From positions 1-37,591 of the forward strand of contig JAEKLB010000036.1 in the NCBI GenBank assembly GCA_019510095.1: 37,591 bases of DNA. Reading direction: 5' to 3'. Of this stretch, positions 14,927 through 23,183 are shown piece by piece (position 1 is the stretch's first letter; every line of letters begins with the position of its first letter). This DNA comes from Acidobacteriota bacterium (GTDB taxonomy: Bacteria > Actinomycetota > Acidimicrobiia > Acidimicrobiales > CADCSY01). The notes beneath the pieces were generated by a model. That model did not search any database. It was not told the DNA's origin and worked only from the letters and a program-made list of their open reading frames with translations. The translations under genes and the position numbers were made by a program.

Positions 14927-16432
14927 GTGGACGGGCCCCATCTCCAACGGCTGGAAGCCGGCATGCCGATCGTGTTCGGCGGTGACCGGATCACCACCGT
15001 GCCCGCCGCCCTCGCCGACGCGTTTCGGCCGGGCGACCGGTTGGTCGTCGTCCAGTCGACCGGTGACCTGCTCCACGTGCCGGCGGCCGAGGCCGCCCTC
15101 GTCGACGAGGCAGTCACCGATGCCCGCCGGGCGTTCCAGGACCTGGGGTCGATCGCCGACGAGGCGGTCACTGCCTTCTTCGAGGCGTTCGCCCGCCGCC
15201 TGGCCGACGATGCGACGTTTGCGCCGATTCGCAGTGCCAACGACGCCGACGTGACGGCGGCCAAGGCAGGGGGGCGGTCGACCACTCGCCTGGTGCTGTC
15301 GGACACGATGCGCGCCGACATGGTGGCCGGCCTGCGCGGCTGGCGTGACGCGCCCAGCGGTCGCGATGCCCTTGTCGACACCGTCCAGCACGACGGTTGG
15401 AGGGTCGAGCTCCGCCGGGCACCCCTGGGCGTCGTCGGGTTCGTCTTCGAAGGGCGTCCCAACGTCTTCGCCGACGCCACCGGCGTCCTGCGGACCGGCA
15501 ACGCGGTTGTGTTCCGGATCGGCAGCGATGCCCTCGGCACGGCGCGGGCCATCGTCGCCCATGCCCTGGCCCCGGCGCTGGCCGACGCCGGGTTGCCTTC
15601 AGGCGCGGTCCGGCTCCTCGACACCCCGTCGCGGGCTGCCGGGTGGGCCCTGTTCGGGGACGCCCGGTTGGCCTTGGCGGTGGCTCGTGGCAGTGGCACC
15701 GCAGTGGCGCAGCTCGGCGCGGTGGCTCGGCAGTCCGGCGTACCGGTGAGCCTGCACGGCACCGGAGGCGCCTGGCTGGTGGCCGGTCAGTCGGCCGACC
15801 CGGCCGCGTTTCGCGACGCGGTGCGCCATTCGCTCGACCGCAAGGTCTGCAACACGCTCAACGTGTGCTGCATCCCGGCGGCACGAGCCGCCGAGCTGGT
15901 GCCGGTCTTCCTCGACGCCGCGGTCGCTGCTGCCGATGCTCGCGACACGGTGGTGAAGCTCCATGTCGCCGACGGCAGCCAACGGTGGGTCCCGTTCCAG
16001 TGGTTCGAGCGCCAGGTGGCCATCCGGCGGGCCGAGGGGGAGGTCAAGGAGCCTCAGGCAGAGGCCATCGCAGTCGACCGGCTCGGCGTGGAATGGGAGT
16101 GGGAGGACAGCCCAGAGGTCTCGCTCGTGGTGGTCTCGTCGGTCGAGGAGGCGGTCGAGCTCTGCAACCGGTTGAGCCCCAGGCTGGTCGGCAGCATCGT
16201 GGCCGACGATCCCGCCGAGCAGGAACGGTTCTGGGCGACCGTCGACGCGCCGTTCGTCGGCAATGGCTTCACCAGGTGGGTCGACGGCCAGTACGCCCTC
16301 GGCACCCCCGAGCTGGGCCTCTCGAACTGGGAGGGCGGCCGGCTCTTCGCCCGGTCCGGCGTCCTGAGCGGCGACTCGGTGTTCACCATCCGCGCCCGAG
16401 CCGTCCAGGACCGCCCCGACCTCCACCGCTAG
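14927..16432 (+). CDS. proA: Glutamate-5-semialdehyde dehydrogenase with N-terminal extension
   Basis: A 501-residue member of the aldehyde dehydrogenase superfamily; ProA reduces glutamyl 5-phosphate to the semialdehyde in proline synthesis. The catalytic cysteine is Cys308 in KVCNTLNVCC, and PLGVVGFVFEGRPNVFADATG and the end motif FTRWVDGQYALGTPELGLSN are typical. ProA is usually about 410-430 residues; here the recognisable domain starts near residue 62 (VDEAVTDARRAFQDLG). The first 60 or so residues form an additional, probably beta-rich segment (PIVFGGDRITTVPAAL, RLVVVQSTGDLLHV) whose role I cannot identify. The leaderless GTG start makes the extension part of the protein rather than an annotation artefact. 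Because the phosphate-binding context is divergent, a related aldehyde dehydrogenase activity is a minor alternative. Confidence 0.87.
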   Translation: MDGPHLQRLEAGMPIVFGGDRITTVPAALADAFRPGDRLVVVQSTGDLLHVPAAEAALVDEAVTDARRAFQDLGSIADEAVTAFFEAFARRLADDATFAPIRSANDADVTAAKAGGRSTTRLVLSDTMRADMVAGLRGWRDAPSGRDALVDTVQHDGWRVELRRAPLGVVGFVFEGRPNVFADATGVLRTGNAVVFRIGSDALGTARAIVAHALAPALADAGLPSGAVRLLDTPSRAAGWALFGDARLALAVARGSGTAVAQLGAVARQSGVPVSLHGTGGAWLVAGQSADPAAFRDAVRHSLDRKVCNTLNVCCIPAARAAELVPVFLDAAVAAADARDTVVKLHVADGSQRWVPFQWFERQVAIRRAEGEVKEPQAEAIAVDRLGVEWEWEDSPEVSLVVVSSVEEAVELCNRLSPRLVGSIVADDPAEQERFWATVDAPFVGNGFTRWVDGQYALGTPELGLSNWEGGRLFARSGVLSGDSVFTIRARAVQDRPDLHR

Positions 16433-16441
16433 GTCTCGCCA

Positions 16442-16458
16442 CTGAACCCCCGGTTCAG
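16442..16458 (+). terminator. Small hairpin after proA
   Basis: A perfect 7-bp stem (CTGAACC / GGTTCAG) with a CCC loop begins ten bases after the proA stop and lies before the moxR promoter. There is no T-run, so terminator strength is doubtful. Confidence 0.4.
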
Positions 16459-16467
16459 GAACAACAC

Positions 16468-16496
16468 CTGACCGGTCGGTCAAGTCCCGGTAAGTT
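16468..16496 (+). promoter_or_regulatory. Promoter of the moxR-VWA operon
   Basis: CTGACC (16468-16473), a 17-base spacer and TAAGTT (16491-16496) form the best sigma-70-like promoter in the window. The ATG of moxR follows six bases later, so the transcript should be leaderless. Confidence 0.6.
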
Positions 16497-16502
16497 CTCG
16501 GG

Positions 16503-17375
16503 ATGCCCCGTTTCGATTCCGTCCCGGCCGTCCGGGAGCGCCTGCACGACGTCAACTACCTCGCTGACGAGGGGATCGCGGGGGTCGTCTATCTGGCCGA
16601 CCGGCTGCAGAAGCCGATCCTGGTCGAGGGGCCGGCCGGTACGGGCAAGACCCAGCTGGCCAAGTCGATCGCCGAGATCACCGGCGCCCGGCTCATCCGG
16701 CTGCAGTGCTACGAGGGTCTCGACGAGTCGAAGGCCTTGTTCGAGTGGAACTACAAGAAGCAGCTCCTCCGCATCCAAGCCGAGCGGAACTCTGTCGACT
16801 GGCGCGAGGTCGAGGACGACATCTTCTCCGAGGAGTTCCTGCTCACCCGCCCGCTGCTCGAGGCCATCCGGGCCGAGGATCCGGTGGTGCTCCTGATCGA
16901 CGAGGTCGATCGGGTCGAGGTGGAGACCGAGGCCCTGCTCCTCGAGATCCTGTCCGACTACCAGGTGTCGATTCCCGAGCTGGGCACGATCGTCGCCACC
17001 CAGATCCCGCTGGTCTTCCTGACCTCGAACAACACCCGGGAGCTCTCGGAGGCGCTGAAGCGTCGCTGCCTGTACCTCCATGTCGACTACCCCGATCTCG
17101 AGCGCGAGAAGGAGATCGTGCTCACCAAGGTCGAGGGCGTGTCGGAGAACCTCGCCGACCAGATCGCCCGCATCGTGCGCTCGATCCGGTCGCTCGACCT
17201 CAAGAAGGCGCCGTCGGTGTCGGAGACCCTCGACTGGGCCCGCACGCTCGTGCTCCTCGGCATCGACAGCATCGACGAGAAGCTGGCGACCGAGACGCTC
17301 CACATCCTCCTCAAGTACCAATCCGACATCCAGAAGGCCCAGAAGGAGCTCTCGGTCGACGGAGCGCGCAGCTAG
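16503..17375 (+). CDS. MoxR-family AAA+ ATPase
   Basis: A 290-residue AAA+ ATPase with Walker A GPAGTGKT at residues 43-50, Walker B VVLLIDEVDRVE, a sensor 1 segment PLVFLTSNNTRELSEALKRRC with arginine finger, and a C-terminal lid. MoxR ATPases act as chaperones that insert cofactors or assemble complexes together with a VWA-domain partner, and the partner gene follows directly. The sequence (RFDSVPAVRERLHDVNYLADEGIAGVVYLADRLQKPILVEGP) is of the CoxD-like kind found near molybdenum hydroxylases, but no such oxidase genes are in the window, so the client is unknown. Confidence 0.9.
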   Translation: MPRFDSVPAVRERLHDVNYLADEGIAGVVYLADRLQKPILVEGPAGTGKTQLAKSIAEITGARLIRLQCYEGLDESKALFEWNYKKQLLRIQAERNSVDWREVEDDIFSEEFLLTRPLLEAIRAEDPVVLLIDEVDRVEVETEALLLEILSDYQVSIPELGTIVATQIPLVFLTSNNTRELSEALKRRCLYLHVDYPDLEREKEIVLTKVEGVSENLADQIARIVRSIRSLDLKKAPSVSETLDWARTLVLLGIDSIDEKLATETLHILLKYQSDIQKAQKELSVDGARS

Positions 17376-17377
17376 CC

Positions 17378-18811
17378 ATGCTCGACCTGATGGCGGGCTT
17401 CGTCCAGGAGCTCCGCAAGGCGGGCATCCCCGTCAGCCTCACTGAGAACCTCGACGCCATGGAGGCGGTGCAGCACATCCCGATCGAGGATCGGGAGGCG
17501 TTCAAGTTCGCGCTGGCCGCGACCATGGTGAAGAACGCCGCCCATTGGAAGGCGTTCGAGACCGTGTTCGAGGTGTACTTCTCGTACCGAGGGCATCAGT
17601 ACCTCCTCACGGAGGGCGGCGACGAGGAGGCTGAGGTCGACCTCCTGGTCCAGGAGCTCGAGGAGATGGCTCGCCAGCACCGCGAGGGTGGTGGCCTCGA
17701 GGACCTGACTCCCGAGGAGCTGGCCAAGCTGGTCGAGGAAGCCATCCTCAACGCCGACGACGCCATGATGCGAGCGCTGTCCCGGGTCGCGGTCATGCGG
17801 TTCGCGGGAATGGAGCCGGGCCGCCCTGTTGGTGGCACGTACTACCTGTACCGCACGCTGCGCGGGCTGAAGATGAACGATGTCGTCGACCGCTTGATGG
17901 AGGACGTGCGCCAACAGCGATCCGGCAACCTCACCTCGCTCGAGGAGCGGCTCGAGCGCGAGGAGTTCGAGTTCCGCGCCGATCAGCTGCGCAAGGAGAT
18001 CGAGGCCGAGATCCGGCGGCGACTGGTCGCCGATCGTGGTGTCGACGCCATGGCCAAGACGCTGCGGAAGCCCCTGCCGGAGGACGTCGATTTCATGCAC
18101 GCGAGCCGGGAGGAGATGGGTCAGCTCCGACATGCTTTGGCACCGCTGACCCGCAAGCTCGCCGTGCGCCTGGCGCGGAAGCGGCGCCACGGCCGCAAGG
18201 GCCCTCTCGACTTCCGGAACACCGTGCGCCACTCGCTTTCCTACGGCGGCGTCCCGGCCGAGCCGAAGTTCCGGTACCCCCGGCCGGCCAAGCCCGAGAT
18301 CTTCGTGGTGGCCGACATCTCTGGGTCGGTCGCCGCCTTCGCTCGATTCACCCTGCAGCTGGTGTACGCCATCTCGAACCAGTTCTCCAAGGTCCGGGCC
18401 TTCGTGTTCATCGACGGCGTCGACGAGGTCACTCGTCTCTTCGAAGGCGAAGAGGACATCAACCGCGCCGTCAACCGGGTCAACACCGAAGCTGACGTGA
18501 TCTGGGTCGACGGGCACTCCGACTACGGACACGCCTTCGAGTCGTTCTGGGAGCGGTACGGCAAGGAGATCGGTCCCAAGACCACGGTGCTGCTCCTTGG
18601 TGACGCCCGGAACAACTATCACGCGTCCCAGTCCTGGGTGGTCAAGGAGATCGCCAACCGGGGCCGCCACGTGTATTGGCTCAACCCCGAGCCCGGCTCC
18701 TACTGGAACACCGGCGACTCGATCATCGGCGAGTACGCCGCCCACTGTGACGGTGTGTACGAATGCCGCAACCTGCGACAGCTCGAGAAGTTCGTCGAGA
18801 TCCTCGAGTAG
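17378..18811 (+). CDS. VWA-domain protein (CoxE-like), MoxR partner
   Basis: A 477-residue soluble protein. The N-terminal two thirds are helical and highly charged, and the C-terminal third is a von Willebrand factor A domain with the metal-ion-dependent adhesion site DISGS at 313-317, a VFIDGVDEVT strand, and DGHSDYGHAFESF and LLLGDARNNYH further on. CoxE-type proteins work with a MoxR ATPase in metallo-enzyme maturation. The ATG lies two bases after the moxR stop, and a GGAG site sits inside the end of moxR. A frame extending further upstream overlaps moxR and is not needed. Confidence 0.85.
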   Translation: MLDLMAGFVQELRKAGIPVSLTENLDAMEAVQHIPIEDREAFKFALAATMVKNAAHWKAFETVFEVYFSYRGHQYLLTEGGDEEAEVDLLVQELEEMARQHREGGGLEDLTPEELAKLVEEAILNADDAMMRALSRVAVMRFAGMEPGRPVGGTYYLYRTLRGLKMNDVVDRLMEDVRQQRSGNLTSLEERLEREEFEFRADQLRKEIEAEIRRRLVADRGVDAMAKTLRKPLPEDVDFMHASREEMGQLRHALAPLTRKLAVRLARKRRHGRKGPLDFRNTVRHSLSYGGVPAEPKFRYPRPAKPEIFVVADISGSVAAFARFTLQLVYAISNQFSKVRAFVFIDGVDEVTRLFEGEEDINRAVNRVNTEADVIWVDGHSDYGHAFESFWERYGKEIGPKTTVLLLGDARNNYHASQSWVVKEIANRGRHVYWLNPEPGSYWNTGDSIIGEYAAHCDGVYECRNLRQLEKFVEILE

Positions 18812-18815
18812 TGAC

Positions 18816-19475
18816 GTGACCAGGCTCCTGCTCATCAGGCACGGGGAGTCGGTCGCGCAGCAGGAGAGCTTCATCGCCGGGCACGAGGGCTGCCGCGGGC
18901 TGTCCGAGCGGGGGCGTCGCCAGGTCGAAGTGCTGCGCGATCGCCTCGCCGCCACCGGCGAGCTGCACGCGGACGTGTTCCTCACCTCGAAGATGCGCCG
19001 GGCCATCGAGACGGCCGCCATCCTCTCCCCGGCAGTCGGTGGATCGGCTGCGATCGAGCAGTGCGACTTCTGTGAGATACATCCCGGTGAGACCGACGGC
19101 CTCACGTGGGCGGAGTTCGAAGCCCGCTACCGACCCGACTCGTGGACGTGGTCGCCCGACGAGCCGGTCGGCCCGGGTGGCGAGAGCTGGTCGGGATTCG
19201 TCGGGCGGGTGGGTCGAGCGATCGACGAGGTCACCACCGCGCACGCCGGCAAGACGATCGTGATTGCGTGCCACGGCGGGATCGTGCGGGCGTCGCTGCT
19301 CCACTTCTTGCCCTTCGGCGTCGACTCCGGTGAGCTGGCCATGGTGTTCAACGCGTCGGTGACCGAGTGGCGCTTCCCCGACGAGCCGCTCTACGACCGC
19401 TCCCTGCGATGGCGGCTGTGCCGGTTCAACGACCACGCCCACCTGGCGGGCACCGACCTGCTGGTGGAGTCGTGA
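18816..19475 (+). CDS. Histidine phosphatase family protein
   Basis: A 219-residue phosphoglycerate-mutase-like protein. The RHG catalytic motif is at residues 8-10 (LLLIRHGES), the second His is in IVIACHGGIVRAS, and the Arg of LTSKMRRAIETA is in place. Family members hydrolyse phosphate esters through a phosphohistidine; the substrate here is not predictable. The GTG at 18816 follows the VWA gene stop by four bases, so the gene is likely the third of the moxR operon. Confidence 0.85.
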   Translation: MTRLLLIRHGESVAQQESFIAGHEGCRGLSERGRRQVEVLRDRLAATGELHADVFLTSKMRRAIETAAILSPAVGGSAAIEQCDFCEIHPGETDGLTWAEFEARYRPDSWTWSPDEPVGPGGESWSGFVGRVGRAIDEVTTAHAGKTIVIACHGGIVRASLLHFLPFGVDSGELAMVFNASVTEWRFPDEPLYDRSLRWRLCRFNDHAHLAGTDLLVES

Positions 19476-19540
19476 TCCATATCCGCCAAGCCCCTCCAAG
19501 TCGGGACTAGACAGGGACGACCGTCAGAGGGAGGGCTGCC

Positions 19541-20104
19541 GTGCGCCACTTCTCGTTCAAGCCGACGCTCATGCTTCGGGGCAGGAAGTTCAAGGGATTG
19601 CGGGGGTGGGCCGGCAAGCCGTTGCACCCGCCGCTCACCGACATCCCGATCGGTGCCTACCTGCTCGCTGGCGGCTTCGACATCATCTCGGTGATCGGCC
19701 GCAAGGACGACTGGGGCCAGGAGTTCTTCCACGCCGGCACGTACGCCTTCATCGGCGGGGCCATCGTCTCCGTCTTCGCCGCCGTGACCGGCTTCTGGGA
19801 CTGGTGGAAGTCCTCGGAGGCGGGCACCCAGGCTCGTCGCACGATCAACGCCCACGCCTCGATCATGATCGTCGTCACCCTGCTGGCCGGGCTCAACATC
19901 ATCCTGCGGCTGTCCGACTACCACACCCGTGGGTGTCCGACGCCCTTCAACTTCGTGGTGACGCTGCTGGTCGGGCTGCTCGTCTCCGTCGGCGCCAGCT
20001 ATGGCGGCACGATGGTGTTCGACTACGGCTTCAATGTCGAGACGGCCGGCGACTCGCCGGTCTGGCACGTCAGCGAGCAGGACGTGCTGCCCGGTCAGAA
20101 GTGA
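19541..20104 (+). CDS. DUF2231 membrane protein
   Basis: A 187-residue protein with the DUF2231 features GKPLHPPLTDIPIGAYLLAGGFD and four hydrophobic segments (about 38-55, 68-88, 103-122, 137-157). Conserved HP and D residues in the first segment resemble the ligand positions in haem- or redox-linked membrane domains, but the function is unknown. The GTG start follows AGGGAGG at a suitable distance. It lies 65 bases after the histidine phosphatase and ends convergently with the next small gene. Confidence 0.8.
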   Translation: MRHFSFKPTLMLRGRKFKGLRGWAGKPLHPPLTDIPIGAYLLAGGFDIISVIGRKDDWGQEFFHAGTYAFIGGAIVSVFAAVTGFWDWWKSSEAGTQARRTINAHASIMIVVTLLAGLNIILRLSDYHTRGCPTPFNFVVTLLVGLLVSVGASYGGTMVFDYGFNVETAGDSPVWHVSEQDVLPGQK

Positions 20105-20125
20105 CCGGGCCGACCTGCTGACCGC

Positions 20126-20374
20126 CTAGAGGTAGCCGAGGGCGTCGTCGAGCAGGGACTCGTCCTTGCACGCGAGGATCAGCAGCACACCCTCGAGGCG
20201 GGCCCATCCGGCGTCGGTGTTGGGGGTTCCGAAGGCCAACGCCAGGTTCACGGCGGTGGCAGGCATGGCCGCCAGCTCGGCGCGGGCCATGGGCGACAGC
20301 TCGGCCGCCGACCGCAGCACACGATCGGCAAGGTCGGCCACGTCGAAGGCGGGCTCGAGGGTGGTCACGGTCAC
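20126..20374 (-). CDS. Small protein of unknown function
   Basis: An 82-residue acidic, Ala/Leu-rich, probably helical protein (VTVTTLEPAFDVADLADRVL...). I recognise no family. The GTG at 20374 is chosen because GGAG lies six bases upstream; an ATG at 20422 would give a 98-residue product with a basic start. A promoter-like TTGACA lies at 20446-20451. It is transcribed away from the sulfate-assimilation operon, beyond a strong terminator. Confidence 0.55.
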   Translation of the reverse strand: MTVTTLEPAFDVADLADRVLRSAAELSPMARAELAAMPATAVNLALAFGTPNTDAGWARLEGVLLILACKDESLLDDALGYL

Positions 20375-20427
20375 GGTGGGCTCCTTGTCAGGGTTGCGGA
20401 TGATCGACCGATTCGCTCCCATATCGC

Positions 20428-20451
20428 TGAGACCGATCGTCGATGTGTCAA
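20428..20451 (-). promoter_or_regulatory. Candidate promoter of the small unknown gene
   Basis: TTGACA on the minus strand (20446-20451) is followed after 17 bases by AGCGAT, with CGATAT two bases further. It lies between the terminator and the small gene. The -10 choice is uncertain. Confidence 0.35.
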
Positions 20452-20509
20452 GTATCTCGTGAATCTCTTCACAAGGCCAGGGCCAATTCCGTCACCGTCC
20501 GGAGACAGC

Positions 20510-20561
20510 AAAGGACCCCCGCCCAACTAGTCCGATCGGGCTAGTAGGACGGGGGTCCTTT
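20510..20561 (-). terminator. Long intrinsic terminator after cysH
   Basis: A 12-bp stem, AAAGGACCCCCG with its inverse, encloses a second paired part (ACTAG / CTAGT) around a GATC core, so almost all of the 52 bases can pair. The arms end in TTT on either strand. It begins nine bases after the cysH stop and should end the sir-cysH transcript. Confidence 0.8.
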
Positions 20562-20569
20562 GGGGTGGA

Positions 20570-21283
20570 TCAGGCGTCGTGCAGGCCGCACTCGGTCTTG
20601 GCCCGCCCGGCCCAGCGGCCGGAGCGGGGGTCGTTCGGGTCGGTGGGCGGCGTGGTGCACGGCATGCAGCCGATCGACGTGAAACCCTTGAGGAGCAGGG
20701 GATTGAGGATGATGTCGTGGTCGGCGATGTAGCCGTCGACGTCGTCGTCGGACCACGTGGCAATGGGGTTGATCTTCACCAGGCCCCGCACGTCGCGGCT
20801 CACGATCGGCGCCGCTGCCCGGGTGTCGGCCTCCGCCCGCCGGAGGCCGCTCATCCAGGCCAGCTTGCCCTGGAGGGCCCGATCGAGCTGGCCGACCTTC
20901 ACCGCCGAGCAGCAGTTCTCGGGGTCGACCCGCCACAGCTCCTCGTCGTGGTGGGGCACGGTCATCATCTTCAGGTTGAGGCCGTAGCGATGCCGGACCG
21001 CCTGGACCGTCTCCAGCGTCTCCGGGAAGTGGTAGCCGGTGTCGATGAACACCACCTCGATCGAGGGCTCCACCTTGTGGGCCAGGTCGATGAGCACGGC
21101 GTCGGTCATCGACGCCGAGAGCGAGAGGTAGGGGTGGAAGGTGTCGACCGCCCACCGGATGACCGTGGATGCCGGTGCCCCCTCGAAGTCCTTGGAGATG
21201 ACCGCCAGCTCCTCATCGGTGAAGCGGGGGACCGTCCGGGGGACGAGGGAGACCGCGGTGGCCGTCTCCTCGGTAACCGTCAT
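20570..21283 (-). CDS. cysH: Adenylyl-sulfate (APS) reductase, CysH family
   Basis: A 237-residue assimilatory sulfonucleotide reductase that reduces activated sulfate to sulfite. The SLSASMTDAVLIDL P-loop-like region is near 54-67. Four cysteines that bind a 4Fe-4S cluster are present: Cys124-Cys125 (NCCSAVKVG) and Cys206, Cys209 (GCMPCT). The catalytic cysteine is Cys232 in KTECGLH. The cluster cysteines point to APS rather than PAPS as substrate. The ATG at 21283 overlaps the stop of sir (ATGA), so the two proteins are co-translated and act in successive steps, sulfate activation product to sulfite and sulfite to sulfide. ATP sulfurylase genes are not in the window. Confidence 0.93.
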   Translation of the reverse strand: MTVTEETATAVSLVPRTVPRFTDEELAVISKDFEGAPASTVIRWAVDTFHPYLSLSASMTDAVLIDLAHKVEPSIEVVFIDTGYHFPETLETVQAVRHRYGLNLKMMTVPHHDEELWRVDPENCCSAVKVGQLDRALQGKLAWMSGLRRAEADTRAAAPIVSRDVRGLVKINPIATWSDDDVDGYIADHDIILNPLLLKGFTSIGCMPCTTPPTDPNDPRSGRWAGRAKTECGLHDA

Positions 21284-23049
21284 GTGGCGCACTCCGACTC
21301 GCCGACCTCGGCCACGTAGGGCCCGGTCTCGCCGTAGTCGACATAGAAGTCAGGGTTCTCGTCGGGCGTGGGGAACACGTCGAGATCCTTGAGGGTGGTG
21401 CCAACGGCCCCGGCCCCGCCGGAGCGGTCGAGCCACTGGGTGAACGTCTCGCCCGCGCCCCGCTCATCGGTGAAGCGCTGGACGACCCGCACGGTGGCGG
21501 TGGCGGCCGCCTTGGCGGGCAGGCGGGTGGCCCGCTGCCCGAACTCGATCTCGGCGTTGCCGACCCGTCCACCGAGCAGCATCGTGTAGCCGGGAGCGGG
21601 CTTGCCATGGGCCCGGCGCTCGGCGCCCGAGAAGCCGATGTCGGCGATGTGGTGCTGGCCACAGGAGTTGGTGCAGCCCGAGATGTTGACCCGCACCCCA
21701 CCGACGTCGGCCAAGCCGGCCTCCTCGAGCTGGCGCCCGATCTCGGCGGCCAGGCCCCGGCTCTGGGTCACGGCCAGGTTGCAGGTGTCGGCGCCGGGGC
21801 AGGCGACGACGTCGCGTGCAAGCTCGGCACCGGGCTCGGCCATTCCGATCGCCTCCAGCCGCTCATACAGGACCGGCAGCTGCTCTTCGGTGAGGTCGCG
21901 GAACACCAGGTTCTGCCGGTTGGTCACCCGGACCGAGGCGCCCAGCTCCCGCTGGATCGAGGCGAGGGCGCGGAACTGGTCGGAGGTGATGTCGCCGAGC
22001 GGGGCGTAGGCGTAGGCCGAGACCGTGCCCTTGGCGGCGCCCCTGACAACGTTGGCGTCATCCCATCGGCCGATGCCGCCGGAGCGGCGCACCATCACCG
22101 GGACGCCCTGGCCCATGGGGGTCGGCGTCACCGAGGTGGACACGCCGGCGGGGGCGTCGCCGTGCTCGAGCACCAGATCAGGGATGCCGCCGCGCCAGGT
22201 GGTCGAGGCCAGCAGGAACTTCCGCTCCTTCTGGATGCGGGCGCGGAGCTCGTCGATGCCCATGGTGTCGACGAGCCACTTCATCCGGGCCCGGAGCTTG
22301 TTGTCGCGGTTGCCGTAGTGGTCGAAGACCCGGAGGCATGCCTCGAGGGTGGGGAGGAGGTCTTCGCGAGCGGTGAACTCCTCGAGGGCCTGCGCCGGAT
22401 GCGGGTTGGCGCCGAGGCCGCCGGCGATGAAGATCCGGAAGCCAGCCTCGACGGTGCCGTCGGGCCGGGGCTGGTTGACGCCGATCACGCCGACGTCGTT
22501 GAACATCGCCTGGCCGCAATCGGTGGCGCAGCCCGAGAAGTTGATCTTGAACTTCCGCGGCAGGCGCTGGGCGTAGGCGTGGCGGAGGAAGTGCCGGTAC
22601 GCCGCCTCGGCCCACGGGGTGATGTCGAGCGCCTCGAACGGGCAGGCGCCGGCCAGGTGGCAGCCCTGGATGTTGCGGACGGTGTCGCCGCACGCCTCGC
22701 GGGAGGTCAGCCCGACCGAGGCCATCTCCCGCATGACCTGGGGGACGATCTCGAGGTCGACGAAGTGGAACTGGATGTTCTGCCGGGTGGTGATGTGGCC
22801 CCAGCCCCGGGAGTAGGTATCGGCGATGTGGGCGCAGGCGTCGAGCTGTTCGGGGGTCATGGCCCCGTAGGGGATCTTGACCCTGACCATCTGGTGGTGG
22901 CCGCCCTGGCGCTGGCCGTAGATGCCGTTGTTGAGGCGGAAGACCCGGAAGACGTCCTCGTCGAGCTCTCCGGCCAGGTAACGGGCGAGCTGGGTCTCGA
23001 ACTTCTCGATGTCGGCCTTGGCCGCCGGATCGATCTCGAGCTGCATCAT
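21280..23049 (-). CDS. sir: Ferredoxin-type sulfite (or nitrite) reductase
   Basis: A 589-residue haemoprotein of the nitrite/sulfite reductase family with two homologous halves. The C-terminal half has the siroheme-4Fe-4S ligands Cys417, Cys423 (CPGADTC) and Cys459, Cys463 (GCTNSC). The N-terminal half has an equally complete set, Cys130, Cys136 (CHLAGAC) and Cys174, Cys178 (CATDC), which is usually lost in the non-catalytic half. Coupling to cysH argues for sulfite reduction to sulfide. The start is set at 23049 because TTGACT (23083-23088), 19 bases, and TACGGT (23058-23063) precede it by eight bases; a longer frame from 23088 would begin inside the promoter. Confidence 0.9.
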   Translation of the reverse strand: MMQLEIDPAAKADIEKFETQLARYLAGELDEDVFRVFRLNNGIYGQRQGGHHQMVRVKIPYGAMTPEQLDACAHIADTYSRGWGHITTRQNIQFHFVDLEIVPQVMREMASVGLTSREACGDTVRNIQGCHLAGACPFEALDITPWAEAAYRHFLRHAYAQRLPRKFKINFSGCATDCGQAMFNDVGVIGVNQPRPDGTVEAGFRIFIAGGLGANPHPAQALEEFTAREDLLPTLEACLRVFDHYGNRDNKLRARMKWLVDTMGIDELRARIQKERKFLLASTTWRGGIPDLVLEHGDAPAGVSTSVTPTPMGQGVPVMVRRSGGIGRWDDANVVRGAAKGTVSAYAYAPLGDITSDQFRALASIQRELGASVRVTNRQNLVFRDLTEEQLPVLYERLEAIGMAEPGAELARDVVACPGADTCNLAVTQSRGLAAEIGRQLEEAGLADVGGVRVNISGCTNSCGQHHIADIGFSGAERRAHGKPAPGYTMLLGGRVGNAEIEFGQRATRLPAKAAATATVRVVQRFTDERGAGETFTQWLDRSGGAGAVGTTLKDLDVFPTPDENPDFYVDYGETGPYVAEVGESECAT

Positions 23050-23057
23050 CGGGCCCA

Positions 23058-23088
23058 ACCGTAGCCGAATCCCGACCATTCCAGTCAA
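23058..23088 (-). promoter_or_regulatory. Promoter of the sir-cysH operon
   Basis: TTGACT, a 19-base spacer and TACGGT on the minus strand, then eight bases to the ATG. A run of six T on the plus strand at 23090-23095 adds an A-tract just upstream of the -35 box. Confidence 0.6.
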
Positions 23089-23183
23089 GTTTTTTCCCGA
23101 CCCACGGGGTCAGGATTGGGGGACTCTTTCATGGGCGTCCCTGTCGCTGGGTTCGCCCAGATGGCTCAATTGCGCAGGTACGC

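Noticed and set aside
21607-23064. Plus-strand open frame of 485 codons opposite sir
   Set aside because: Antisense shadow; the sir protein on the other strand has all expected motifs.
23050-23088. Longer start of sir at 23088
   Set aside because: The added residues lie over a good promoter (TTGACT-N19-TACGGT) and are not like the family.
23050-23183. Hidden small gene between sir and the DAHP synthase gene
   Set aside because: Apart from the sir promoter, no frame with a start signal and sensible length was seen.
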